A DNA stretch of 64,000 nt, from NCBI RefSeq assembly GCF_042743185.1, contig NZ_JBHYMS010000043.1, positions 1 to 64,000 of the forward strand, read 5' to 3'. The position numbers were made by a program, and so were the translations under genes. Below, one piece after another: positions 32,911 through 41,322 of the stretch (within the stretch, counting starts at the first letter, position 1; the number at the start of each line of letters is the position of its first letter). The notes under the pieces are model-generated. The model was given only the letters and a program-made list of their open reading frames with translations, was not told where the DNA came from and did no database searches. This stretch comes from Inquilinus sp042743185 (GTDB taxonomy: Bacteria > Pseudomonadota > Alphaproteobacteria > DSM-16000 > Inquilinaceae).

Positions 32911-32993
32911 CGTAGGTTGGGTTCGCCTCGGCGAACCCAACATCACACCGCCCGAACCAATGTTGGGTTCGCGTGCCGCGAACCCAACCTACG
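32911..32993. repeat. REP/BIME-like double hairpin repeat
   Basis: Two head-to-head hairpins: GTTGGGTTCGCC (32916-32927) with GGCGAACCCAAC (32930-32941), and GTTGGGTTCGCG (32962-32973) with CGCGAACCCAAC (32977-32988). The outer 16 bases, CGTAGGTTGGGTTCGC (32911-32926) and GCGAACCCAACCTACG (32978-32993), are also perfectly inverted. The element exactly fills the gap between opgH and the convergent DUF2264 gene. Palindromes of the form GTAGGTTGGGTT are scattered in many proteobacterial genomes. Here it probably also terminates both transcripts. Confidence 0.85.
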
Positions 32994-34895
32994 CTATTGC
33001 CACTCCGCGACCGGACGGCTGCGGACTTCCAGGCTGCGGGGCACCGTCGCCCAGTCGAGGATGGCCGCGTTCCAGCCGGCGGCCTCGGCGATCGCGCGCA
33101 GGTCGTCGGCCGCGGGCAGCGTGGCCGCCAGCATGGCCGGGTCGAGGCCATGGGTCGGCCGTGCCAGGGTGACCAGCAGCGTCTCGCCGGCGCCGATCCG
33201 GCCGACCAGGGCCGGCACCGAGGCCTGCGGGAACACCAGATGGGTGTTCGGCGCCACATCCGCCTCGACCGCGCGGCGCAGCCCGCCGAGATCGGCCAGG
33301 CTGGAGGCGTGGCCGTCGTCGACGGCCAGGGTCAGGCCCTGCGGCCCCGGCTCCCGGCTGTCGAAGGCCTGCTTCAGCTTGCCCCGCGTGCGGCTGTGCG
33401 CCGGCACCGCATGGCCGGTCTCGATCACCGCCAGCGGCGCATCGGCGGCGACGCGGTGCAGCCGCAGCTCCCAGTCGCCGGCAAAGGCCTGCAGCGTCGT
33501 CACCTTGACCCCGGCCAGGGGCTGCCAGACGGTTTCGATCCAGCCCTCGCCCACCCGTGAGGCGGCGAGCGCGCCGCGGGACCGGAACTCCTGCCCGTCG
33601 CGGCTGACCGCCAGGATGTTGTCGCCGCAGAAGCCGACATGCAGCCAGCGATCCGCCTCCACCGCCAGGCCGAAGCGCGAGGAATAGGCCAGCTTGCCGT
33701 ATTTGTCGGTCGAGCCGCGCATCTCGGTGCGAACCGGGCCGGCCGGCAGCGCCACCACGTCGCCGCCGCTGCGCCGCACCACCATGGAAGCGCCGCGCAG
33801 CGTGGCGGTGCCGTCCGGGGCGTCGAGCTCCTCCTCCCGCGCCGTCCAGAACGGATGGCTGTCCGGCAGGGCCAGCGGCAGGAAGGCCTTGAACGCCCAG
33901 TAGGGGGAGCCGGGGGAGTTGTACTCCTCGCTCATGAAATAATTCGGCCAGCGGTAACCGACCGGCAGGCGGCCGGCGGCGTCGAGGATCGGCTGCCGCA
34001 TCCACCAGCGGATCTGCCGGGCCCAGAGGCCGCGGATCTGGCCCCAGGGCAGCGCCTCGACCCCGGCATAGGCCAGGGCGCCCCAGAACCCGGCCATGGC
34101 GAAGCGGTAGGTCAGCGACCGGCCGATCGCCAGCGCCGCGCCGTCGGCCCCGAACCAGTGGCGGAAGCCCTGGGCGAAAGCCTGGGCGCGGTCGCGGTAG
34201 GCCTGGGCCCGGGCGGGGTCCCGCCCTCCCATATGGGCGGCGTAGATCAGGCCGTAGAAGTGCAGCGCGAAGCCGTTGTAGTGGTCGATCCAGCCGCCCT
34301 CGCCGTCGCCGTACCAGCCCTCGGCGCCGATGAACTGGTCGATCCGGGCCAGGTGCCGGTCGCGCGACGCGGTGTCGATGGCCACGCCCGCCCGCTCCAG
34401 CCCCAGCCCGGCCATGACCGGGAAGAAGTGCCAGTTGTTGTCGGCCATCTCGACCGACTGGATGCCCCCTAGCCAGCCCGCCGCGCGCTGCTTCGCCGCC
34501 TCCGGCAGCGGCTCCCACAGCTTGTCCGGCGCCAGCGCCAGGGCGAAGCCCAGCGCCGCCATCTCGACCGAGCGCTGGTCGAGATCGGTGACCGCCTCCC
34601 AGTACTCCGGGTGGTCGGGATCGGTGCCGCTGGCCAGCCCCTCGCGGAACTTGTCCCAGAAGTCGAAGCCGCCGCCGCCGGCATGCAAGGGCGCCAGGCC
34701 CCAGAGCGGCCGGGCATAGCCTTCGAACCACTGCGCCTTGCGGTTGAAATGGGCGGAATCCAGCCCCAGCCGGATCTGCGCCCGGCCCGGGCTGAAGCCG
34801 GATTCGAGCGGCGCGGTCAGGTCGCGCAGCAGGCGCTGCCCATCGGCGCGGCTGGCCAGCGGATTGGCGCGGATGCGTTCGGCGGTATCGGTCAT
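32994..34895 (-). CDS. DUF2264 domain-containing protein
   Basis: A 633-residue cytoplasmic protein of the DUF2264 family, which has a predicted alpha/alpha-barrel related to polysaccharide lyases and heparinase-like enzymes. Signature segments: FSPGRAQIRLGLDSAHFNRK near residue 35, EGYARPLWGLAPLHAGGG near 58, REGLASGTDPDHPEYWE near 84, DLDQRSVEMAALGFALALAP near 105 and WYGDGEGGWIDHYNGFALHF near 195. No signal peptide. Its ATG at 34895 overlaps the stop of the ThuA-domain gene (ATGA), so they are translated together. The likely role is breakdown of an oligosaccharide, judged from the neighbours; enzymatic activity is not established. Confidence 0.9.
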   Translation of the reverse strand: MTDTAERIRANPLASRADGQRLLRDLTAPLESGFSPGRAQIRLGLDSAHFNRKAQWFEGYARPLWGLAPLHAGGGGFDFWDKFREGLASGTDPDHPEYWEAVTDLDQRSVEMAALGFALALAPDKLWEPLPEAAKQRAAGWLGGIQSVEMADNNWHFFPVMAGLGLERAGVAIDTASRDRHLARIDQFIGAEGWYGDGEGGWIDHYNGFALHFYGLIYAAHMGGRDPARAQAYRDRAQAFAQGFRHWFGADGAALAIGRSLTYRFAMAGFWGALAYAGVEALPWGQIRGLWARQIRWWMRQPILDAAGRLPVGYRWPNYFMSEEYNSPGSPYWAFKAFLPLALPDSHPFWTAREEELDAPDGTATLRGASMVVRRSGGDVVALPAGPVRTEMRGSTDKYGKLAYSSRFGLAVEADRWLHVGFCGDNILAVSRDGQEFRSRGALAASRVGEGWIETVWQPLAGVKVTTLQAFAGDWELRLHRVAADAPLAVIETGHAVPAHSRTRGKLKQAFDSREPGPQGLTLAVDDGHASSLADLGGLRRAVEADVAPNTHLVFPQASVPALVGRIGAGETLLVTLARPTHGLDPAMLAATLPAADDLRAIAEAAGWNAAILDWATVPRSLEVRSRPVAEWQ

Positions 34896-35533
34896 CGGGA
34901 TGCCCAGAGCAGGCCGCGGCGCAGGATCTCGCGCATCTGCGGGTGTTCGAACTCACGCACCACATGGCCCAGCGCGGTGTAGAACACCCGCCCGGCGCCG
35001 TAGCGCTTCTTGTACACGACCGGCATGGTCACGCCGTCGATCCAGGGGGCGTGCTCGCCCGAGAAGGTGGTGGTGGCCAGCACCTCCACGATCGGGTCGA
35101 CATGCAGGTAGTACTGCTCCGACCGGTAGTCGAAGTCGCCGATCCCTTGCATGATCGGATCGTCTGGCCGGGTGACCTCGACCCGGAACGGGATGATGCC
35201 GCCGGGATGCGCCACCCACTGGCAGCCGGCCATGAAGTGGAAGCCCACCGCCTCGCGGAACGAGCCGGCCAGGCCGCCGTGATAGCCGGCGATCCCCACC
35301 CCGCCCTGCACCGCGGCCAGCAGGTTGTCCAGCGGCTCCTTGGCGATGGCGGCGCGAGTGATGCACGGCACGATCAGGTCCATGTCGCGCAGCGCCGGGT
35401 CGGCGAAGGCATTGATGTCGCCCTCGACCCGGACCTCGAAGCCTTCGTCGCGCAGCATCGCGGCGACGTAGGCGGCGCCCGGCTCGGGCTCGTGCCCTTC
35501 CCAGCCGCCCCAGACGATCATGGCGCGTTTCAT
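34892..35533 (-). CDS. ThuA domain-containing protein (trehalose-utilisation-like)
   Basis: A 213-residue class I glutamine-amidotransferase-like protein of the ThuA family. Motifs: MIVWGGWEGHEPEPGAAYVA at the start, DLIVPCITRAAIAK near 53, GGVGIAGYHGGLAGSFREAV near 77, GCQWVAHPGG near 104, PVVYKKRYGAGRVFYTALGH near 171. ThuA proteins are linked to metabolism of trehalose and related disaccharides in rhizobia, probably as keto-sugar processing enzymes. It lies between a sugar-binding protein gene and DUF2264, all on the minus strand. Confidence 0.9.
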   Translation of the reverse strand: MKRAMIVWGGWEGHEPEPGAAYVAAMLRDEGFEVRVEGDINAFADPALRDMDLIVPCITRAAIAKEPLDNLLAAVQGGVGIAGYHGGLAGSFREAVGFHFMAGCQWVAHPGGIIPFRVEVTRPDDPIMQGIGDFDYRSEQYYLHVDPIVEVLATTTFSGEHAPWIDGVTMPVVYKKRYGAGRVFYTALGHVVREFEHPQMREILRRGLLWASR

Positions 35534-35556
35534 CGCGATTCCCTTCGCTCCCGGTC

Positions 35557-35590
35557 GGGCGGCACGGCCGGAAGACCGGTCATGCCGCCC
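35557..35590 (-). terminator. intercistronic hairpin after the binding-protein gene
   Basis: GGGCGGCA (35557-35564) pairs with TGCCGCCC (35583-35590), and inside it GxCCGG with CCGGxC around AAGA. The 14-pair imperfect stem has no T run. It sits 17 bases after the binding-protein stop and 24 before the ThuA gene. Such hairpins usually attenuate or stabilise the message so the binding protein is made in excess. Confidence 0.6.
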
Positions 35591-35606
35591 TCACTTCCAA
35601 CTTCGC

Positions 35607-36908
35607 TCACTTCGGCCGCAGGATCGCCTTCCCCTGATCGACCAGCTGCTGCGCCGCCTCGTCGATCGACAGGTTGCCGAAGGCGACCTGGTCCGCGGTC
35701 TTGCGCACCACGTCGCGGTCGAATTGCTGCGACCCGACCGGTGCCGGCGGCGGATAGGCGCTGACCTTGTCGGCCAGCAGGTTGACGTAGTCGACCGTCG
35801 CCCGCTCGGTCTCGTTCAACTGCGGCAGGATCGCCTCGCGCACCTTCGGCGACATCGGCACGCCGCGTTCCACGCCCAGGATCTTGCCGGCCTCGACGTC
35901 ATTGACGAAGAAGTCGATGAAGGCGGCCGCCGCCTCGCCGTTCTTCGAGGTGGCGCCGATGCTCCAGATCAGCGCCGGCCGGTAGTAGTGGCCGGACGGG
36001 GCGCCGCCGCCGAGCGCCGGCACCATGGTAATGCCGAGCTTGTTCGGCATCATCGCCTGATAGCCGATCAGCTGGTTGGAATAGGTGAAGCCCATCACCG
36101 CGTTGCCGCGGGTCAGCGGGTTGGTCTCGATGGTGTTCTGGTCCTGGGTCTGCAGATCGGCCGAGACGCAGATGTTCTTGGCCCGCAGATCCTCCCAGTA
36201 GGCGTACCACTCCTTGGCGTCCTCGACGCCGAAGCCGATCGACCCTTCCGGCGAGAACAGGGTCTTGCCGCGCTGGCGCAGCCAGACGTCCAGCACATAG
36301 GCGTAGCGGGCGCCGTAGGCCGCGCCCCAGAGCTGGTCCTTGCCGGCCGCCTTGGTCAGCTCGGCCGCCAGCTCGGCGAACTGGGTCCAGGTCGTGTCCG
36401 GCGTCGGCACCGGGATGCCGGCCTTGGCGAAGACGGTGGTGTCGTAGAACATCGAGAAGGAGTTCAGCCCGAGCCCGACGCCGTAGATCTTGCCGTCGAC
36501 CCGGCACAGGTCGAGCATCTTGGCCCCGAAGGCCTCGACGTCGAGCGGCTTGGGGATGAACGGGTCCAGCGCCATGCAGGCGCCGCGCTTGGAGTAGTCG
36601 GAGACGGTGCTGGGCTCGAGCTGGAAGATGTCGGAGACGTTGCGCCCCGCCATCTGCGTCGACAGCTTGGTCCAGTAGGCGTCGCCGGCGAGCGGCTCGC
36701 CGACGATGGTGACGTCCGGCGCCTTCTGCTCGTACAGCTTGGCCACGTCCTGGGTGCGCTTGGCGCGCTCCTGCGAGCCCCACCAGGTCATGCGCAGCCG
36801 CGTCTCCGCGGCCATGGCGCTGCCGGCGCCGAAGGACAGCGCGGCCCCGGCGGCGGCCCCGGCGGCGATGGAGCCCTGCAGGAACGATCGTCGGTTGAAA
36901 ACCTTCAT
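35607..36908 (-). CDS. ABC transporter substrate-binding protein, carbohydrate (family 1) type
   Basis: A 433-residue periplasmic binding protein of a sugar ABC importer. Twin-arginine-like signal: NRRSFLQGSIAAGAAAGAAL, mature from about residue 34. The body is typical: LRMTWWGSQERAKRTQDVAK, IVGEPLAGDAYWTKLSTQMA, DGKIYGVGLGLNSFSMFYDT and RGNAVMGFTYSNQLIGYQAM. ATG at 36908 with GGGGAGG eight bases upstream. No permease or ATPase gene is next to it; the downstream genes are ThuA and DUF2264. It either uses membrane components coded elsewhere or the transporter genes have been separated. The combination suggests uptake of a di- or oligosaccharide. Confidence 0.92.
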   Translation of the reverse strand: MKVFNRRSFLQGSIAAGAAAGAALSFGAGSAMAAETRLRMTWWGSQERAKRTQDVAKLYEQKAPDVTIVGEPLAGDAYWTKLSTQMAGRNVSDIFQLEPSTVSDYSKRGACMALDPFIPKPLDVEAFGAKMLDLCRVDGKIYGVGLGLNSFSMFYDTTVFAKAGIPVPTPDTTWTQFAELAAELTKAAGKDQLWGAAYGARYAYVLDVWLRQRGKTLFSPEGSIGFGVEDAKEWYAYWEDLRAKNICVSADLQTQDQNTIETNPLTRGNAVMGFTYSNQLIGYQAMMPNKLGITMVPALGGGAPSGHYYRPALIWSIGATSKNGEAAAAFIDFFVNDVEAGKILGVERGVPMSPKVREAILPQLNETERATVDYVNLLADKVSAYPPPAPVGSQQFDRDVVRKTADQVAFGNLSIDEAAQQLVDQGKAILRPK

Positions 36909-36951
36909 CGGTTTGCCTCCCCTGGCACGGCGGCGTTCGGCCGCCACGTTA

Positions 36952-36965
36952 TAACCGTTTGGTTA
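36952..36965. promoter_or_regulatory. inverted repeat TAACC-GTTT-GGTTA upstream of the binding-protein gene
   Basis: Five-base arms with a four-base centre in an AT-rich spot (36949-36975), 44 bases before the binding-protein start. This resembles GntR/LacI-type half-site symmetry. It is a probable operator for the sugar-binding-protein/ThuA/DUF2264 unit; no regulator gene is adjacent. Confidence 0.4.
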
Positions 36966-37084
36966 CTTATTATTGTTCCGCCTCGCACGATGTCAAATGA
37001 GGAATGACCAAGCCAAGCCCTGCCTCGCGGCGCCGCCGGATGTAACCAACTGGATATATCTCGAAGCGGCAGCCCGGGCCCGAC

Positions 37085-38074
37085 TCAGCGGGCCGAGACG
37101 CCCTTGCCGAAGCGCTTCTCGATGCGCGCCTGGATCAGCTCGAACACCGCCGACATCGCCCAGTAGATCAGCGCGGCGACGATCAGCATCTCCATGTATT
37201 TGAACTCGGCCCGGCCGTGGGTGCGGGCCAGGAACATGATCTCCCAGACCCCCATCACCGAGACCAGGGACGAGTCCTTGAGCATGGCGATGAACTGGTT
37301 GCCGGTCGGCGGGATGATCAGCCGCATCGCCTGGGGCAGCACCACCAGCCAGGTGACCTCGGCCGGCTTCAGCCCGAGCGACAGCGCAGCCTCGGACTGG
37401 CCGCGCGGGACCGCCAGGATGCCGGCGCGGAAGATCTCGGCCATATAGGCGCCGTAGCACAGCGACAGGGCGATGATGCCGGCCGGGATGGCGTCGATGA
37501 CGAGACCGAGCTGCGGCAGGCCGAGATAGATCAGCATGGTCTGCAGCAGGAGCGGCGTGCCGCGGAAGAAGGAGGTGTAGAAGGTGGCGACGCCGAAGGC
37601 CGGGCCGCTGTCCGACAGCCGGGCCAGCGCCGCGGCGAGCGCGATCACGGTCGAGATCGCGATCGAGACGACACAGATGAACAGGGTCAGCGCCGCGCCC
37701 TGGATGAAGCCGTCGCGCAGCTCGAGCCCGAGCAGGATCGGCGCCCGGTCGGCCATGAAGGAATAGCTGAGGCCGAAGCTCCAGCAGAAGGCCGCGAACA
37801 GGGCCAGCAGCTCGAGCCAGATGATCGTCACCTGGGCCCGGAACGGCAGGTGCGACAGCAGCCAGAAATTCAGCACCACCAGGGCGGCCAGGACGGCGAT
37901 GACGAGCCAGGGCCCGGCCGCCTGGCCGGCCGGCAGGGCCAGCGCCGGCACGACCTCCGCCAGCCGCGCGACCAGCCCGCCATAGTCGAAGCCTGCCAGC
38001 ACGGCGATGGAGAGCAGGAACAGAAGCCCACGCAGCAGCAGCGGCTGCGCCAGGGCCTCGAACAGGCGGATCAC
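37085..38074 (-). CDS. amino acid ABC transporter permease (HisM/GlnP type), long N-terminus
   Basis: A 329-residue permease. The first 125 residues hold three extra hydrophobic segments (LLLRGLLFLLSIAVLAGF; PWLVIAVLAALVVLNFWLL; IIWLELLALFAAFCWSFGL). The usual polar-amino-acid permease core follows (GFIQGAALTLFICVVSIAIS; FFRGTPLLLQTMLIYLGLP). The ATPase-docking loop is SEAALSLGLKPAEVTWLVVL followed by PQAMRLIIPPTGNQFIAMLKDSS-like sequence. The start is GTG at 38074, five bases after the stop of the binding-protein gene. It resembles the AapM/BztC-like permeases that carry additional segments. It is the last gene of the eight-gene minus-strand unit. No ATPase partner in this unit. Confidence 0.9.
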   Translation of the reverse strand: MIRLFEALAQPLLLRGLLFLLSIAVLAGFDYGGLVARLAEVVPALALPAGQAAGPWLVIAVLAALVVLNFWLLSHLPFRAQVTIIWLELLALFAAFCWSFGLSYSFMADRAPILLGLELRDGFIQGAALTLFICVVSIAISTVIALAAALARLSDSGPAFGVATFYTSFFRGTPLLLQTMLIYLGLPQLGLVIDAIPAGIIALSLCYGAYMAEIFRAGILAVPRGQSEAALSLGLKPAEVTWLVVLPQAMRLIIPPTGNQFIAMLKDSSLVSVMGVWEIMFLARTHGRAEFKYMEMLIVAALIYWAMSAVFELIQARIEKRFGKGVSAR

Positions 38075-38078
38075 GCTG

Positions 38079-38912
38079 TCAGGCCGCGGGCCTGGTCAGA
38101 TCGACCCCGTACCATTTCACGGAGAGCGTACTGAGCGTGCCGTCGTCATGCATCGCCTTGACGATCTCGGCGAGCCTGGCGTTCAGCTCCGGATCGCCCT
38201 TCTCGATCGCCACCGACAGCGGCTCGTAGAACAGGGGCGAGCCCACCACCTTGATCGGGTAGCCGTTCTTGATCGCGCCCTCGATCGTCGGCAGCGCCGT
38301 CGCCACCGCGTCGAGCCGGGTGCCGTCGCCGAGCCGCAGGTCGTCCAGCGCCGGCACGTCGGTATCGTAGGCCTGGATCTTGGCGTCCTTGACCACGAAC
38401 TGGAATGCCGGCGCGCCGGCGGCGTCGATCACCAGGTCGCCACGCAGGTAGTTCTCATAGGTCGTGGCCGCGCCGACGCCGATCTTCTTGCCCGAGGCGT
38501 CGGCCGGGGTCTTGATCGTGGTGTTGGCCGAATGCACCGCCAGGGCGGCCGGCGTGTAGTAGTAGATCGCCGGGAAGTCGAGCACCTCGGCCCGCGCCTT
38601 GGTCGGGGTCATCGACCCGACCGAGACGTCCCAGCGCCCGGCCCATTTGCCGGAGACGATGGTCTCCCAGCCCGGGGTGACGAACTCGATCGAGACGCCG
38701 AGGCGCTTGGCGATCTCGGTGCCGACATCGATGTCGAAGCCTTCGAACTGGTTGCTGGCGTTGAGCGAGGATTGCGGCGGATATTCCGGATCCGTCGACA
38801 TCACCATCTTCTTGTTCTGCATGACCCGGTCCAGAACGGCGCCGGCGAAGGCCGGGCCCGAGGACAGGACGCCCATGGCGGCGACGGCCAGGACGATGCT
38901 GCGCAAACGCAT
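38079..38912 (-). CDS. amino acid ABC transporter substrate-binding protein
   Basis: A 277-residue periplasmic binding protein of the polar amino acid family (SBP type 3). Signal peptide residues 1-23 (MRLRSIVLAVAAMGVLSSGP). Typical core: VMSTDPEYPPQSSLNASNQF near 37, GFDIDVGTEIAKRLGVSIEF, KWAGRWDVSVGSMTPTKARA near 88 and DDGTLSTLSVKWYGVDLT near the end. ATG at 38912 with GGGAG 8 bases upstream. It precedes the long permease by five bases, so the two form one transporter; 124 bases separate it from the upstream permease pair. Confidence 0.93.
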   Translation of the reverse strand: MRLRSIVLAVAAMGVLSSGPAFAGAVLDRVMQNKKMVMSTDPEYPPQSSLNASNQFEGFDIDVGTEIAKRLGVSIEFVTPGWETIVSGKWAGRWDVSVGSMTPTKARAEVLDFPAIYYYTPAALAVHSANTTIKTPADASGKKIGVGAATTYENYLRGDLVIDAAGAPAFQFVVKDAKIQAYDTDVPALDDLRLGDGTRLDAVATALPTIEGAIKNGYPIKVVGSPLFYEPLSVAIEKGDPELNARLAEIVKAMHDDGTLSTLSVKWYGVDLTRPAA

Positions 38913-39036
38913 GCTCGATCTCCCAGTGGTGCAGAGACGGCGTCTCTTCCGGGCGTCCGTCCCAGGCAAGCCTAATCCCGCGCCGCCGCGCTGCACAATC
39001 AGCAAGGCGGCCGAACCGGCCCCTCCCCCTTTTGGG

Positions 39037-39783
39037 TCAGCGGGCGTCGAGCGGCACGGTTGCCGTGGCGGGCGCAACGCGCCCGGGCGCCGCGGCCGAG
39101 ATCGCCCGCCGGTGGGTGCCCAGCCGGGATTCGAGCCAGGCGAAGCCGCGGACGATGATCCAGGTCAGGACCAGATACATCACGGCGGCGGTGATCAGCG
39201 GCTCATAGGTGCGGAAGGTCTGCGCCCGGATGATGTTGGCCTCGCCCATCAGGTCGCGCACGGTGATGGTGAAGACGATGGCGCTGGCCTTGAGCAGCAG
39301 CACCGTCTCGTTGGCGAAGACCGGCAGGCTCTGTCGCAGCGCGATCGGCAGCACGATCCGGCGCAGCATCAGGCCGCGGCGCATCCCGACCGAACGCGCG
39401 GCCTCCACCTCGCCGCGCGGCACCGCCTGGATGGCGCCGCGCAGCACCTCGCCGGAATAGGCGGCGGTGCTGATGCTGAGCGAGATCACCGCGCACCACA
39501 TCGGCTCACGCAGGATCGGCCACAGCACGCTGTGCCGCACCGCCGGAAACTGCGCCAGGCCGTAATAGATCATGAACATCTGCACGATCAGCGGCGTGCC
39601 GCGGATGCACAGGATGAACAGGAAGGCGGGCGCCTTCAGCCACCAGCGCCGCGACACCCGGGCCAGCGCCACCGGCACGGCCAGGGCGTTGCCGCAGACC
39701 ATCGATGCCGTCACCAGGACGATGGTGATAAGGACGCCATCGAAGAGGTTGCCGAGGATGCGCTGGACGAAATCGAGATCCAT
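39037..39783 (-). CDS. amino acid ABC transporter permease (HisM-like)
   Basis: A 248-residue permease of the polar amino acid uptake family with five membrane segments. Seen: LFDGVLITIVLVTASMVCGN at the start, FLFILCIRGTPLIVQMFMIY near 53, docking loop VEAARSVGMRRGLMLRRIVL followed by PIALRQSLPVFANETVLLLK. It starts three bases after the stop of the other permease, so HisQ- and HisM-like subunits are made together with the binding protein upstream. The C-terminus has an additional 25-residue polar tail. Confidence 0.92.
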   Translation of the reverse strand: MDLDFVQRILGNLFDGVLITIVLVTASMVCGNALAVPVALARVSRRWWLKAPAFLFILCIRGTPLIVQMFMIYYGLAQFPAVRHSVLWPILREPMWCAVISLSISTAAYSGEVLRGAIQAVPRGEVEAARSVGMRRGLMLRRIVLPIALRQSLPVFANETVLLLKASAIVFTITVRDLMGEANIIRAQTFRTYEPLITAAVMYLVLTWIIVRGFAWLESRLGTHRRAISAAAPGRVAPATATVPLDAR

Positions 39784-39786
39784 CGC

Positions 39787-40500
39787 TCAGGCCCCCCGGA
39801 AACCGCGGCCATAGGCGCGCTCGGCCAGCTGGAACAGCCCGACCGAAACCATGGTCAGCAGCAGGAAGATCAGCGCCACCACGGCGTAGAAGGTGAAGGG
39901 CATGCGCGTGGTCGCGGCGGCGGTGGCGGCGCTGCCCACGAGATCGCGCAATCCGACCACGCTGATCAGCGCGCTGTCCTTCAGCACCACGACCCAGAGA
40001 TTGCCGAGCGCCGGCAGGGCGAAGCGCATCGCCTGGGGCAGCACCACGCGGAAGAACATCACCCGCGGCGGCAGGGCCAGCGACTTCGCCGCCTCGACCT
40101 GCCCGGGCGGCACCGCCAGGATGCTGCCGCGGAACAGCTCGGTCGCATAGGCGCCGGAGACGAAGCCGAGCGAGGCGACGGCAGCGGCGAAGGCGTCGAT
40201 CTCCACCGTCACCCCCGGCACCACCAGGCCGATCAGCGACCGCAGGGCGCTGGTGCCGCCGTAATAGACGAACAGGATGATCAGGATGTCCGGCACGCCG
40301 CGGACGATGGTGGTGTAGGCGTTGCCGAGGGCCCGCAGCGGCCGGGGCCCGGCCAGCTTGGCCCAGGCCCCGAGCAGCCCGAGGACCAGCCCGACCAGAG
40401 TGGAGGCGACGGCGATCTCCACCGTCACCAGCGCCCCGGCCAGGAGCTGCGCCCCCCACCCCTTCTCCCCGAAGCCCAGCAGGGCGGCGAGGTCCTCCAT
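39787..40500 (-). CDS. amino acid ABC transporter permease (HisQ-like)
   Basis: A 237-residue permease, partner of the HisM-like protein. Membrane segments begin at GALVTVEIAVASTLVGLVLG; NAYTTIVRGVPDILIILFVY near 66 and the loop VEAAKSLALPPRVMFFRVVL plus PQAMRFALPALGNLWVVVLK are family marks. ATG at 40500. The preceding binding-protein gene ends ten bases upstream. The order binding protein, HisQ, HisM is the same as in histidine/arginine/opine importers; the ATPase gene that normally follows is absent. Confidence 0.92.
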   Translation of the reverse strand: MEDLAALLGFGEKGWGAQLLAGALVTVEIAVASTLVGLVLGLLGAWAKLAGPRPLRALGNAYTTIVRGVPDILIILFVYYGGTSALRSLIGLVVPGVTVEIDAFAAAVASLGFVSGAYATELFRGSILAVPPGQVEAAKSLALPPRVMFFRVVLPQAMRFALPALGNLWVVVLKDSALISVVGLRDLVGSAATAAATTRMPFTFYAVVALIFLLLTMVSVGLFQLAERAYGRGFRGA

Positions 40501-40510
40501 CGCCGCGGCC

Positions 40511-41281
40511 TCAGCCGTAGATGTCGAAGCCGAAATACTTGTCGTTGATCGTCTTGTAGAGGCCGTTGGCGCGGATCGCCTTGATCGCGGCGGAGAACCT
40601 GGCGGCCAGCGGGTCGCCCTTGCGCACCGCGATGCCGGCGCCGCTGCCCAGCAGCGGGTCGCGGATCGGCTGCCCCTTGACCTCGAAATCGGCGCCATCC
40701 GGCGACTTCAGGAAGCCGTCCATCAGCGCCACCGAATCCGCCAGCAGCAGGTCGACGCGGCCGGCGATCAGGTCGAGATTGGCGTTCTCCTGCGTGTCGT
40801 AGGTCTTGATCGTGACGATGCCCTTGTACTTCGCCTCGACATAGTTGGCATGGATGGTCGAGACCTGGACGCCGACGGTCTTGCCCTCGAGACCCGCGGG
40901 CGAGATCTCGATCGCCTCGCTCCGGGGGCCGACGAAGATCGCCGGCGAGTCGTAGTATTTGTCGCTGAAATCGACGACCTGCTTGCGCTCATCGGTGATC
41001 GACATCGAGGCGATGATGGCGTCGAACTTCTTCTCCTGCAGCGCCGGGATGATGCCGTCCCAGCTCTGCAGCACCCATTCGCACTTCACCTGCATCTGGG
41101 CGCAGAGCGCCTCGCCGATCTCGATCTCGAAGCCGTTCAGCTTGCCCTGGGCATCGACCCAGGTGAAGGGCGGGTAGGATTCCGGCGTGGTGCCGATGCG
41201 CACCACCTCCTGCGCCGCGGCCGAGCCTGCAAAAAAGGTCACTGCGATCGCCAGACAGGCGGAAAGGATCGGACGGTCCAT
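40511..41281 (-). CDS. amino acid ABC transporter substrate-binding protein (HisJ/ArgT/opine type)
   Basis: A 256-residue periplasmic binding protein with a signal peptide (residues 1-23, MDRPILSACLAIAVTFFAGS). Family marks: VRIGTTPESYPPFTWVDAQG near 27, GFEIEIGEALCAQMQVKCEW near 49, DGIIPALQEKKFDAIIASMS near 75, and GLYKTINDKYFGFDIYG at the end. The CAQMQVKCEW pair of cysteines matches the disulfide seen in lysine/arginine/ornithine/opine-binding proteins, suggesting a cationic or opine-like ligand. It follows the deacylase gene by 41 bases. Confidence 0.92.
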   Translation of the reverse strand: MDRPILSACLAIAVTFFAGSAAAQEVVRIGTTPESYPPFTWVDAQGKLNGFEIEIGEALCAQMQVKCEWVLQSWDGIIPALQEKKFDAIIASMSITDERKQVVDFSDKYYDSPAIFVGPRSEAIEISPAGLEGKTVGVQVSTIHANYVEAKYKGIVTIKTYDTQENANLDLIAGRVDLLLADSVALMDGFLKSPDGADFEVKGQPIRDPLLGSGAGIAVRKGDPLAARFSAAIKAIRANGLYKTINDKYFGFDIYG

Positions 41282-41322
41282 TGCTCTGCGCTCCCTGTTT
41301 CTTGCTTCGACGGTGGCGCCCC

